NCBI GenBank assembly: GCA_910576775.1
Contig: CAJTJV010000036.1
Location: 1-29,815, forward strand
DNA length: 29,815 bases
Direction of reading: 5' to 3'
DNA from: an uncultured Muribaculaceae bacterium
Lineage (GTDB): Bacteria > Bacteroidota > Bacteroidia > Bacteroidales > Muribaculaceae
Part shown: in pieces, positions 6,977-15,327 of the stretch
Position numbering within the stretch: the stretch's first letter is position 1
Layout: each line of letters starts with the position of its first letter
The notes under the pieces: generated by a model
Seen by the model: only the letters and a program-made list of their open reading frames with translations
The model's database searches: none
What the model was told of the DNA's origin: nothing
Made by a program: the position numbers and the translations under genes

Positions 6977-9115
6977 TTAGTCTTTGAGTTTAAGTCGTTT
7001 CAGAGCGTTATCCATCTCCGGGCTGACATTCATGTCGGCAGTCGTTTCCCAATATGATTTGTCTGCATCTACGAGAGCAAGGGTTCCGACAATCCATGAC
7101 TGTATCCAGCCGGAAAGCGTGGACCATGCCCCCCAGCCGGCATCGGCATTGGATGCCCAGTAGTCCCAGCGGTTGTAATCGAACGCACGCATCCATGCGC
7201 CGTCGATATCAGGATGGCTTTCGCTTGTGGCCTGTATTTTTACAAGAAAATCACCGAGTCCGGCAGCTGCATCCTTGTATTTTTGATTCCCGGTGGCATG
7301 GGCAGCTTCATTGAGAGCGAAGAATGCGAAATTACAAGTGTACAGCATGTCGGCAACAGGGTCGCCGTTTTTTTCGATCAGAGGTGCTTCGCGGACACCG
7401 TAGTCGCGGTTTGATTTGGATTTTCCGAATTCTCCGCGGCCGTCGGCCCCGAGTTCTTCGCGTATGGCACCGGATTCTACTTGATTTTCAAGGAGTTTTG
7501 ATACGACAGTATCGAGCCACTGACGGTGTTCCGGGGTGTCGTCCACGCGTATGAGCCATGCCAGAGGAAGAATCATGCGGGCGCGTTCCTGTTGGATGCC
7601 GTTTGTCCATTGCCAATTGTCGGGATAGGCATCCATTGTAATGGCTATTGCTTTTTTTGTTTTGTCGAGCAGAGGGGTGTAGCCCGTCTTGTCATATAAC
7701 CAGAGATAGCATGCCCACATCCATGACGAGAAATGAGGATGTGCTACGACAATGTCGCTGTTCACATAATGCTCGCGACCCAGTTTGTCGAGCAGCTCGT
7801 CGCCATAGCGTGGAGGAAGAAAGCCGTTACTGTTCGTCAGGTTGAAATTCGCCATTATATTGTTGACGATGAAATTGTTCCATCGCTGGTTCTTCATCAA
7901 TGCCGAAGCTCCGATTGCACCAAGTACGCATCGAGCATTGTCGTCGTTGTAATATGCGGTATCGTGGGTCTGTGCCCAGCCTATCAGACCGTAGCGGTAG
8001 CTTCCGGGGTCTTTCTTAAGGCCTCTGATGAAATCGTCGCTATAAAAAAGGTAGTCGAGTATGTTTTCCGAGATGTCGGCGTATTTCTTTTTTCCGGTTG
8101 ATTTTGCCGCAGATGCCATCAGGAAGGCTGTTTCACCCTGTACGTCGGCTCGCAGCCAGTAGCGGTAGTTCTGTTTTCCATCGGAATCTATTGTTGATCC
8201 GTGACCTTCGAGTACTCCGCATGAACCATTGCCGGTGAGGAATTTGTCGTTTACCGATGGGCCCCATGGAGCGACTCCGTCGCCTTGATAATGGTATAAG
8301 GTATCGCGCCAGGACGGATGGAGCAGCAGTTTGGCTTTTTCGATCCATTCGGCACCTTTTCGTATGGCAACTTTGCGGTCTGCGCTCGTTATTTCAGCGT
8401 AGCGTCCGAATGCAGGATGTGGGTCTGACGGCCAGTTGTTGAAATTCAGGCTGTTGTCGCGACAGATCCAGCGCAGAATCGAGGTCCAGATGTTTTTCCA
8501 TGCTTCGAGCGGCTCCTGACGTGTCTTTACAAAGTTTGTCATGCAGCTTTGTGCAATTATATTGTTTCCTTTGCGCCATAACAGCGGATAAACGTCGGTG
8601 TCGGTAAGTCCGAATGTGGCCGTGTCGAAACCTGCAACACGTGCAAAGCTCAGAAGAGGCTTTTCAATTTTCGCGGGGTAGATATGGCAGCCATTCAGAC
8701 CGAACAGTGACATAGGTTTCAATTCCGGGCTGAAGAATTTAGAGGAAACGACGCCGCGTTCGATATTTCCGATAAAGACTGTGTCGGCAATATCAACACC
8801 CGGGTAATGGCTGACATATTCGGCATATACTCGAAGCCCCTTGGCATCCGCGGCTTTCAGGATAGAATCGGAAAGTTCTACGGATATCAGGGGATAGGCC
8901 GAGGCGCTGATTATCACTCCCGAACCTTTTTCGGCATTCTTTATTGCGGAGGAGGCATCAGGGAACAGTCTGACGTCGTAATTTTCGGATTTAAGCAGTC
9001 TATACAGGTCGTTGTCGGCCGAACCGGAGAAACTGATGCTCTTGGCCTGACACATAAATGCGCTCAAAACCAGCAATAATGCAGTAAAGGAATGATGAAA
9101 TTGTAATTTTTTCAT
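6977..9115 (-). CDS. Secreted six-hairpin (alpha/alpha barrel) glycosidase-like protein
   Basis: 712 residues from ATG at 9115 (MKKLQFHHSF). The frame runs up to 9154, but this start gives a signal peptide ending at MCQAKS, and the predicted transcription start lies close upstream. Residues about 20-200 look like a Rossmann-type or glutamine-amidotransferase-like N-terminal region. The rest has the Trp/Tyr-rich helical repeats of six-hairpin glycosidases (DNARCVLGAIGA, MWACYLWLYDKTGY, WQWTNGIQQERARMILPLAW, WDYWASNADAGWGAWSTLSGWI). It is probably periplasmic and acts on polysaccharide; the linkage is not predictable from sequence alone. No SusC/SusD pair adjoins it, so it is not in a typical PUL. 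It is monocistronic, with its own promoter and terminator. Confidence 0.72.
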   Translation of the reverse strand: MKKLQFHHSFTALLLVLSAFMCQAKSISFSGSADNDLYRLLKSENYDVRLFPDASSAIKNAEKGSGVIISASAYPLISVELSDSILKAADAKGLRVYAEYVSHYPGVDIADTVFIGNIERGVVSSKFFSPELKPMSLFGLNGCHIYPAKIEKPLLSFARVAGFDTATFGLTDTDVYPLLWRKGNNIIAQSCMTNFVKTRQEPLEAWKNIWTSILRWICRDNSLNFNNWPSDPHPAFGRYAEITSADRKVAIRKGAEWIEKAKLLLHPSWRDTLYHYQGDGVAPWGPSVNDKFLTGNGSCGVLEGHGSTIDSDGKQNYRYWLRADVQGETAFLMASAAKSTGKKKYADISENILDYLFYSDDFIRGLKKDPGSYRYGLIGWAQTHDTAYYNDDNARCVLGAIGASALMKNQRWNNFIVNNIMANFNLTNSNGFLPPRYGDELLDKLGREHYVNSDIVVAHPHFSSWMWACYLWLYDKTGYTPLLDKTKKAIAITMDAYPDNWQWTNGIQQERARMILPLAWLIRVDDTPEHRQWLDTVVSKLLENQVESGAIREELGADGRGEFGKSKSNRDYGVREAPLIEKNGDPVADMLYTCNFAFFALNEAAHATGNQKYKDAAAGLGDFLVKIQATSESHPDIDGAWMRAFDYNRWDYWASNADAGWGAWSTLSGWIQSWIVGTLALVDADKSYWETTADMNVSPEMDNALKRLKLKD

Positions 9116-9151
9116 GAAAACTATGCCTGTTATATAGATATTAGGTTTTTG

Positions 9152-9182
9152 CAAAGGTAATCATTACAAACGGAAAGTCAAA
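9152..9182 (-). promoter_or_regulatory. Promoter of the six-hairpin glycosidase gene
   Basis: On the minus strand TTTG (9182-9179), a 19-base spacer, then TACCTTTG (9159-9152): a textbook match. The predicted start is near 9145, giving a leader of about 30 bases. Confidence 0.8.
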
Positions 9183-9272
9183 ATTCAAGAGATTGCTCTT
9201 GATACTGCAAACATTTGCTTGACCGCTTCGGTTATTATTCTGAATAGGGTTACTACTGCCCTCAAAATAATT

Positions 9273-10628
9273 ATGCAGAAACGTTTCAGCGATATGAGTC
9301 ACAAAGAGGCATTATTCCTTGGGCGTAAGTTGCGCGGCATTCCTCCTTATGTGGCGCTGATGTTTCTTGCTTTTATTACAGGATTGCTCACCGGGGCATG
9401 TGCTTTTTTACTGAAGGCATCAGTGAAATGGGTATCGACACTGTTCACCTCGCATTTCAATGCTGCGGGAGCCAATTGGGCGCTTCTTGTAATGCCGGTT
9501 GTCGGAATCGTGCTTACGGGAATATACCAGCGTTATTTCCTTCATAAAGAAATATATCATGGCACAGAGAGGCTTAACGATGCTATCGCACAACGTAAAT
9601 ATCGTCTTGCCGGCGACTTGACTTATGCCCCGATGGTGGCGAGCACGTTTACTCTCGGGTTTGGAGGTTCTGCCGGCTCCGAGGGTCCGATCGCATATAC
9701 CGGAGCGGCGATAGGAAGTAATATCGGCAAGGTGTTTCGCGCCACACCCGAGATGATGAAGATAATGCTCGCCTGCGGTGCCTCTGCCGGAATAGCCGGT
9801 ATTTTCAAGGCTCCTGTAGGCGGTGTCCTTTTTTCTATGGAGGTGCTTTCGATAGGTTTGAGCGCACATGCATGTATCGCACTTTTTCTGGCGGCGCTTA
9901 CAGCGTCGTCAACCGCGTTTATCCTTAGCGGATGTACCACCGATCTTGTTTTTGATAATGCAGCGCGGTTGTCGTTGGAGCAGCTTCTGTGGGTGGCTCT
10001 TCTTGGTATTTTTTGCGGATTTTATTCGTTTTATTATTCGGCTGTGATGACACGCCTCAAACGATTGTTTTCGTCAATAAATAATCCGTGGCTGAAGAAT
10101 CTTTTTTCGGGAAGTGTTCTTTCCGTGCTGGTATTTGTTTTTCCGCCTCTTTTTGGCGAAGGCTATGGTTTTATGGGTGATATTCTTGCCGGGGATACAA
10201 AGGCATTCGCCGCTTACGGTCTTTTTGTCGGATATGCCTCGGAGCTGTATGTGCCTTTGGCTATCGCAGCGGGTATTATTGTGGTAAAGGCTTTTGCATG
10301 TGCATCCACAAACAGTGGCGGTGGAGTTGCCGGCGATTTCGCTCCAACTCTTATGGCCGGATGTGTTGCAGGATTTTTCTTTTCCACATTTCTCAATCTT
10401 TTTTGCGGACAGAGTCTGCCTGTCGGCGATTTCGCATTTTTTGGTATGGCTGCGGTGATGGCGGGAGCTATACGTGCTCCGTTCATGGCGATTTTCATTA
10501 CGATCGAGATGGTGCAGGCGTATACACTGCTGCTGCCTGTTGCGGTTGCTGCCGCTGTCAGTTATCTGCTCGTCCTGATTCTCCGCCGCTTGTTCCGTTT
10601 GCCGCTTACATTCCCCGGTTCATATTGA
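9273..10628 (+). CDS. ClC-family chloride channel or transporter
   Basis: 451 residues from ATG at 9273 (MQKRFSDMSH). The frame extends to 9219, and another ATG at 9294 is possible. Many membrane helices. ClC signatures are clear: GSEGP (135-139) with the external gating glutamate E137, GIFKAPVGGVLFSMEV (176-191), and NSGGGVAGDFAPTLMAG near residue 350. The helix-D GSGIP motif is not conserved (YHGTERL instead). At the position of the internal proton glutamate of E. coli ClC-ec1 (E203) this protein has V191, as in channel-type members, so proton coupling is uncertain. No C-terminal CBS or TrkA domain is present. An upstream TTTG near 9211 has only a poor -7 partner. Confidence 0.92.
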   Translation: MQKRFSDMSHKEALFLGRKLRGIPPYVALMFLAFITGLLTGACAFLLKASVKWVSTLFTSHFNAAGANWALLVMPVVGIVLTGIYQRYFLHKEIYHGTERLNDAIAQRKYRLAGDLTYAPMVASTFTLGFGGSAGSEGPIAYTGAAIGSNIGKVFRATPEMMKIMLACGASAGIAGIFKAPVGGVLFSMEVLSIGLSAHACIALFLAALTASSTAFILSGCTTDLVFDNAARLSLEQLLWVALLGIFCGFYSFYYSAVMTRLKRLFSSINNPWLKNLFSGSVLSVLVFVFPPLFGEGYGFMGDILAGDTKAFAAYGLFVGYASELYVPLAIAAGIIVVKAFACASTNSGGGVAGDFAPTLMAGCVAGFFFSTFLNLFCGQSLPVGDFAFFGMAAVMAGAIRAPFMAIFITIEMVQAYTLLLPVAVAAAVSYLLVLILRRLFRLPLTFPGSY

Positions 10629-10675
10629 AAACTATCGCAGCAGCACTCTCCGGTGCTGCTGCGATAGTTTTTTAT
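10629..10675 (+). terminator. Bidirectional intrinsic terminator between ClC and wzc genes
   Basis: Perfect 17-base arms (10630-10646 and 10653-10669) with a 6-base loop begin right after the ClC stop codon. A six-T stretch follows on the plus strand and about four Ts on the minus strand, so the hairpin can serve both convergent genes. Confidence 0.9.
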
Positions 10676-10687
10676 TGAATAAATAAA

Positions 10688-13078
10688 TTATTCATCCGCT
10701 TTCTTCCTGGTATATCCGTAACCATATGTGTTTTTTGCCTTTCCGTAATGGCCGTAGTCGCCGTACTTACGGTAGATGTAGCTGTTGGATGTAATATCGA
10801 CACAGTTGATTACGACGTATGCATTGGGCATCATGCCGTTTTTAACCGAGTTGTGAAGCGTTTTAAGGCTATGTTTCGACGTGTAGTTCGCTCGTGTGAC
10901 GAAAATCTGTAGGTCGGAGAAGCGTGTGAGCAGGAAGCTGTCGGAAATCACTCCTACAGGCGCGCTGTCGATTATGATGTAGTCGAAATTCTTGCGGAGA
11001 TTCTCCATCAGGTCTCTCATGCGGTCCGACATCATCAGTTCGTTGGGGTTGGGTGGAATGGGGCCGGCCGGAAGGACGAACAGGTTGGGATTCTCGTTTG
11101 ACTGGCAAATAAGTTTGTCTATGTCGTTGTTCTGTCCGGAGAGGTAGGATGTGATACCGGTGTGGTTACTCATGCCGAGTCGGCGTGCCATTGCAGGACG
11201 ACGGAGGTCGAGACCCATGATAAGAGTACGTTTGCCCATCAGTGCATATGTCATTGCAAGATTTATGGCAATGAATGTTTTTCCTTCACCGGATATCGAT
11301 GATGTGACGAGTATGACTTTGTTTGAGGCTCCGTGGTTCGTGAAAGAGATTGCATTGCGGAGAAGACGGAAAAGTTCGGCGATAGGAGTGCTTATATTCT
11401 CTCCGATTACTATGTCGTCGTTTTTTCCTTTCTCATTCACGCAGATTTCTCCGAGAACCGGAACTTTGGTAAGACGTTCAAGTTCGTCCTTATCCGAGAA
11501 AACGGGGAAGATAAGGCGTTTTATGAATATTATTACGGCCGGTATAAGAAGGCCGATTATTAATGCGATGCCGAGAATCGAAAGTCTCTTGGGCGACACG
11601 GGACCCGAACCTACCGGATTGTCGATAAGCTGTGCGGTATTGGTTGCGAGAGTTTTCTGGAGGGCGATTTCCTCGCGGCGCTGCAGAAGGAAAGTGTAGA
11701 TGTTGACTTTCACCTGCTGCTCGCGGAAGATTTCATTGAGTCCTTTGTCGACCGACGGCGCTGCTGCAAGCTGGCCTGCGCTGCGGTTCTCAAGGCGGCT
11801 TATGGATTTGCGTTTGGTATTGAGGTTGCGTTTTGCTGTTGCTATATTCTGGAGAATACGTGCTTTGTCTCGCGACAGCTCATCGCGCATGCTGATTACC
11901 AGAGGATTGTCCGAAGTGCTGCCTTCGAGGGCTCGGTTGAGATTGGAAACCTTGCGGTTGTAGGTCTCTATAATCTGTGTGATCGTGCTGTTGCTGATTG
12001 CGGCAGGCAAGGTCTCATAGGTATCGGATGTTGTTACAATCCTTTCAATCTCGTAGAGAATGTTCATTTCTGCTTCCGCGTCGGCGAGTTCTTTTTCGAA
12101 ACCACTTTGCAGAGACATGTTCATTGATGACTGCGAAGTGATATCGGTCGTCACGCTGTGAGCCGAACGGTATTCCATAAGACGGTTCTCAACATCCTTG
12201 AGCTCGTCGGATATCATTACGAGACGGTCGAGAATGAATGCTTCGGTCTGCACGGCGGAACGGTTCTTGTCTTCGATTATGTTCTGATTGTAGAAATCGA
12301 GCATCGCTTCGATTATATCCGTTCCTTTCTTGATGTTGTCGGTGAGAAGATTTATACGTATAATCTTTTGGGAATTCTTGGCGAATTCGATGTTCAGACT
12401 GCCTGCGATTCCGGCGGCGACAGAGTGAGGATTACGTATGACAATTCTCTCTACATAGTCGAATTTATTGATTACCGGTGATTTGGAGAGGTGTACCACG
12501 CCATATGACATCTCGATATCGGCCGGTAACGTAATGTCTTCGAAACTTTTTTCTTCCTTGATGCCTGAGAAATATGTCTTGGCATTGACATTGTACTTAT
12601 CCTTTCCGGATTTGCTTATCGTGAGTTCTATGGGATATGATAGATCATTCAGATTCTTGGCATCCATTTTAGCGATAATGGCATTGTTCTCGTAGAGAGT
12701 GATGTCGCGGAGCTTCCCTTTGCTGTAATAGTTGTATGCCAGGCCGAGAGAGTCGACAATCCGTACTACATTATTCTGCGATTTGAGCATTTCAAGCTCG
12801 GTTTCGTCAATGCCGCTTTTAAGGGCCACCATAGGGTCGGCGGCATTTGTCATATTGAACGCGTTTTGAGTGGCGCTGTTGTCATCACTGAGGTAGATGG
12901 ATGCTGCTACCTGATATTGTGGCACTCGGGACGCATAAAAGAAATATCCGGCCACAAGGCATATAACAGCACTGAGAACAAACCATTTCCAGTTTGCAAG
13001 ATAATTGAGAAGGAGTCCGGTTGTGTCGAACGATTCCTCGATCTGCTGTCTGCTGTTTTCGTTATTGTCGTTTGCCAT
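10688..13078 (-). CDS. wzc: Wzc-type polysaccharide co-polymerase with cytoplasmic tyrosine kinase
   Basis: 796 residues. Order: cytoplasmic N-terminus; TM1 at about 31-50; periplasmic Wzz-like domain; a long helical/coiled region at about 280-470; a GNVR-like segment ending NPVGSGPVSPKR; TM2 at about 499-519; then a BY-kinase domain. Walker A is GEGKT (597-601), Walker A' LIMGLDLRRP (D623), Walker B FDYIIIDSAP (698-707). The tail has eight tyrosines between 767 and 789, the usual autophosphorylation cluster. Such proteins control chain length and export of capsule or exopolysaccharide together with a Wza channel, encoded 10 bases upstream. No glycosyltransferases, flippase or BY-phosphatase are in the window, so the partner biosynthesis genes lie elsewhere. 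Confidence 0.93.
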   Translation of the reverse strand: MANDNNENSRQQIEESFDTTGLLLNYLANWKWFVLSAVICLVAGYFFYASRVPQYQVAASIYLSDDNSATQNAFNMTNAADPMVALKSGIDETELEMLKSQNNVVRIVDSLGLAYNYYSKGKLRDITLYENNAIIAKMDAKNLNDLSYPIELTISKSGKDKYNVNAKTYFSGIKEEKSFEDITLPADIEMSYGVVHLSKSPVINKFDYVERIVIRNPHSVAAGIAGSLNIEFAKNSQKIIRINLLTDNIKKGTDIIEAMLDFYNQNIIEDKNRSAVQTEAFILDRLVMISDELKDVENRLMEYRSAHSVTTDITSQSSMNMSLQSGFEKELADAEAEMNILYEIERIVTTSDTYETLPAAISNSTITQIIETYNRKVSNLNRALEGSTSDNPLVISMRDELSRDKARILQNIATAKRNLNTKRKSISRLENRSAGQLAAAPSVDKGLNEIFREQQVKVNIYTFLLQRREEIALQKTLATNTAQLIDNPVGSGPVSPKRLSILGIALIIGLLIPAVIIFIKRLIFPVFSDKDELERLTKVPVLGEICVNEKGKNDDIVIGENISTPIAELFRLLRNAISFTNHGASNKVILVTSSISGEGKTFIAINLAMTYALMGKRTLIMGLDLRRPAMARRLGMSNHTGITSYLSGQNNDIDKLICQSNENPNLFVLPAGPIPPNPNELMMSDRMRDLMENLRKNFDYIIIDSAPVGVISDSFLLTRFSDLQIFVTRANYTSKHSLKTLHNSVKNGMMPNAYVVINCVDITSNSYIYRKYGDYGHYGKAKNTYGYGYTRKKADE

Positions 13079-13088
13079 CGGTCCTTGT

Positions 13089-13931
13089 TTATTTGGTAAA
13101 GTTCAGAATGCTGAATACAAGTGCTGTCACAGAAGATATGCCGCCTACAATGGTAAGAGTGGCCCCGACGGCAGGACTGAGCTGCCAGGCGCTGTTTTTC
13201 ATTGATTTGTTCGGTTCTACGTAAATGTAGTCGTTCTGTTGCAGGTAATAGTAAGGAGAGAGGACAAAGTCTTTGTCATTAATGTTGAGACGGTGTACTT
13301 CTCGGGTTCCGTCGGAGTTTAGGCGATAGAGGAGGATGTTTTCGCGCTGGCCTTTGATATCAAGGTCTCCGGCCATTGTGATAGCTTCGATGAATGTCAT
13401 TCGTTCGTTCTTGCTCTGATATATGCCCGGTGTTTTAACAGCACCGCCGACAACAACGCGGAAATTCATCAGACGGATATCCACTGTCGGTTTCTCAGTA
13501 ACGTATTTGGGATAAATGGCATCTGCGATTTCTTCGGCAAGCTGCGATTTTGTCAGGCCGGCGGCCTTTATGTCCCCTATTATCGGGAATTTTATGCAAC
13601 CGTTATTATCTACAAGATAATATTCGGTAGATGTCTCGTAATTACCTTGGTTTGTCGTTCTGGAATTGGTCATGCTTTGTATTTTGCCTTCGCCATCGAT
13701 ATATTTTCCTTTGTTGAATAGAGCCATTGCGTTCATGTTGGCTCCGGATATATCGATATTCAGAAGGTCTCCGACTGTCAGGACGGGTTCTGAGGTTGCA
13801 GGTGCATTATTCAGAATTTCGGTCGGAATCTCATCGATGTTTTCCAGATATGTCACTTTTTTGGTCGATGAACAGCTGCTTAGCGACATAGTCAATATGG
13901 CGCATGCAAATAATATGTGTTTTAAGTTCAT
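13089..13931 (-). CDS. wza: Wza-type outer-membrane polysaccharide export lipoprotein
   Basis: 280 residues from ATG at 13931 (MNLKHILFAC); the longer frame to 13967 lacks a proper signal start. The lipobox is SLSSC (C20). Residues about 45-155 form the poly_export domain (VLTVGDLLNIDI, then IDIRLMNFRVVVGGAV with the P-GY-like turn KTPGIY). An SLBB-type region follows (about 158-235). A hydrophobic helix (252-276) near the C-terminus could be the membrane-spanning segment. It forms the outer-membrane conduit working with the Wzc protein encoded directly downstream. It has its own well-matched promoter. Confidence 0.92.
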   Translation of the reverse strand: MNLKHILFACAILTMSLSSCSSTKKVTYLENIDEIPTEILNNAPATSEPVLTVGDLLNIDISGANMNAMALFNKGKYIDGEGKIQSMTNSRTTNQGNYETSTEYYLVDNNGCIKFPIIGDIKAAGLTKSQLAEEIADAIYPKYVTEKPTVDIRLMNFRVVVGGAVKTPGIYQSKNERMTFIEAITMAGDLDIKGQRENILLYRLNSDGTREVHRLNINDKDFVLSPYYYLQQNDYIYVEPNKSMKNSAWQLSPAVGATLTIVGGISSVTALVFSILNFTK

Positions 13932-13987
13932 AATTCTATTGGAAGAGTGTTGTAGTATTTCTGTCAATTAGTGCTTATATATCGGGA

Positions 13988-14018
13988 CAAATTTACAAAA
14001 AAATGCTAAAATGGCAAA
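13988..14018 (-). promoter_or_regulatory. Promoter of the wza-wzc operon
   Basis: On the minus strand TTTG (14018-14015), a 19-base spacer, then TAAATTTG (13995-13988). Predicted start near 13981, leader about 50 bases. Confidence 0.8.
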
Positions 14019-14062
14019 GCCGGTCTTTTATTTATGCTTCCGGAAAAGGTCGTAAAGTCTGT

Positions 14063-14641
14063 TCAGAGGATTCCGGCCGCCTCAAATAATCTACGGTAGT
14101 AGCCGGCTTTTTCGTCAAGGCGCATGGGGAATGCCCTGCTTGTTGAAGGCATGCGCCATAGCCGGAGTCCGGAATTTGTGTCGGAATGTGTGCCCATTTT
14201 GGGGACCGGGGTAGATGTGAGATCGGCAATGACTCCTGCTGCTTTTTCTCCGGTGGTGGCTATATCGTGGCATTGAGGCATCCTTTCAAGAAGAGATTCC
14301 AGATTTACCGGTTCGACAATATCAAGATATTTATCGGATGCATTTCCTTTAAGCCGTCGTATTTTATAACCTGTGTCGTTAAGGGCTATTCCGTTATTAC
14401 AGAGAAGATTCTTAATGGCGTCAAGATCGAATTTATTGTCGTCCGGCATAAGTAGTGCATTTCGGTCGCCTCTGAACAGCAGCCCCATCATGTACCAGAA
14501 ATCATTGGTGCGGTTGGGATAGTAGAAATTCATGCTCCAGCGGTGTGGCCCGGGAGGGAAAGTTCCCATAATAAGCACTCTGGAGTTTTCAGGAATAAAA
14601 GGCGCCCATGGATGGGTTTCCAGATCTTGGTATTCTTTCAT
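14063..14641 (-). CDS. Uracil/hypoxanthine-DNA glycosylase superfamily protein
   Basis: 192 residues. The N-terminal motif LIMGTFPPGP (about 23-32) followed by NFYYPNRTNDFW (38-49), and the C-terminal MPSTSRAF (164-171), match the two active-site blocks of the UDG superfamily, closest in my reading to the family-6/mismatch-type enzymes (GSFPS...N.FW and LPSTSPA). It would remove deaminated bases (uracil or hypoxanthine) in base-excision repair; exact base preference cannot be read from sequence. It is the last gene of a three-gene operon and overlaps the previous gene by 4 bases (ATGA), an odd partner for two envelope genes. Confidence 0.82.
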   Translation of the reverse strand: MKEYQDLETHPWAPFIPENSRVLIMGTFPPGPHRWSMNFYYPNRTNDFWYMMGLLFRGDRNALLMPDDNKFDLDAIKNLLCNNGIALNDTGYKIRRLKGNASDKYLDIVEPVNLESLLERMPQCHDIATTGEKAAGVIADLTSTPVPKMGTHSDTNSGLRLWRMPSTSRAFPMRLDEKAGYYRRLFEAAGIL

Positions 14642-15327
14642 TTCAGACGGAAATTATAGCCGAGGCTTATCTCAATGCTCATGTTTCGTGATGCGCTGAA
14701 AACGTCGGCTTTTGAGGAGGGAAAAATATTGCCGAGTCCGTAGTAGAAACGACCTTCCGCCACTATGGAATTGCGCGGACTCGCGTAGAATTCAAAACCT
14801 AAGGAAGCACATATTCCGTAGTCAAAACGGTTTTTGATATCCATTGTGAGCTGGTCGGTCATTCTGTTGCGTGGATAATCGGGGACAGAGGCTATGTTGT
14901 GATAGTCGAAATTCGAGGATATGCTGCTGCCTATAAGGAAATTGAACTGAGGGCCGAGGTTCACGAAGGTCTTGAATCGTCGGCTTCCGAAATAGATATG
15001 TGTGAGAATCGGAAGACTTATATATGTAAGGCTGCGGGAATACTTGAATGGCAGTTTTTCGACATCGTTCTTGTAGCCTTCAGCCCATCCTCGCTGAACC
15101 CATCCGAATTCAGCTATCAGACCGAACAGTTTTTCTTCAGTGTAACGGAATGTGACAGCGCCTGTGGAGCCCATTACCCAGCCTTGACGGACAGACGGAG
15201 AGAATGACATCCGCCCCAGTGTTACGCCGCCACGAGCCCCGATTGAGATATGGGGCTTGTAATGGGTCTCGGCTGAGGCGGTCAAAGCCATGACAGCTAA
15301 GAACAGGACACTGAGGATGCGTTTCAT
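14638..15327 (-). CDS. PorT-like outer-membrane beta-barrel protein
   Basis: 229 residues: signal peptide (MKRILSVLFLAVMALTASA), then alternating amphipathic strands (ISIGARGGVTLGRMSF, TYISLPILTHIYFGS, FKTFVNLGPQFNFLIG, YGICASLGFEFYAS) and an end typical of a barrel (EISLGYNFRLK). The phrase YISLPIL and GPQ...FL are common in the porin/PorT family of Bacteroidetes. Overlaps of 4 bases at both ends couple it to the LysM protein upstream and the DNA glycosylase downstream. It is probably a small OM barrel of structural or assembly function; not necessarily the T9SS PorT itself. Confidence 0.8.
   Translation of the reverse strand: MKRILSVLFLAVMALTASAETHYKPHISIGARGGVTLGRMSFSPSVRQGWVMGSTGAVTFRYTEEKLFGLIAEFGWVQRGWAEGYKNDVEKLPFKYSRSLTYISLPILTHIYFGSRRFKTFVNLGPQFNFLIGSSISSNFDYHNIASVPDYPRNRMTDQLTMDIKNRFDYGICASLGFEFYASPRNSIVAEGRFYYGLGNIFPSSKADVFSASRNMSIEISLGYNFRLK

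Noticed and set aside
10298..10678. Plus-strand ORF inside the ClC gene's 3' half
   Set aside because: It lies in another frame of a clear ClC coding region and has no family features.
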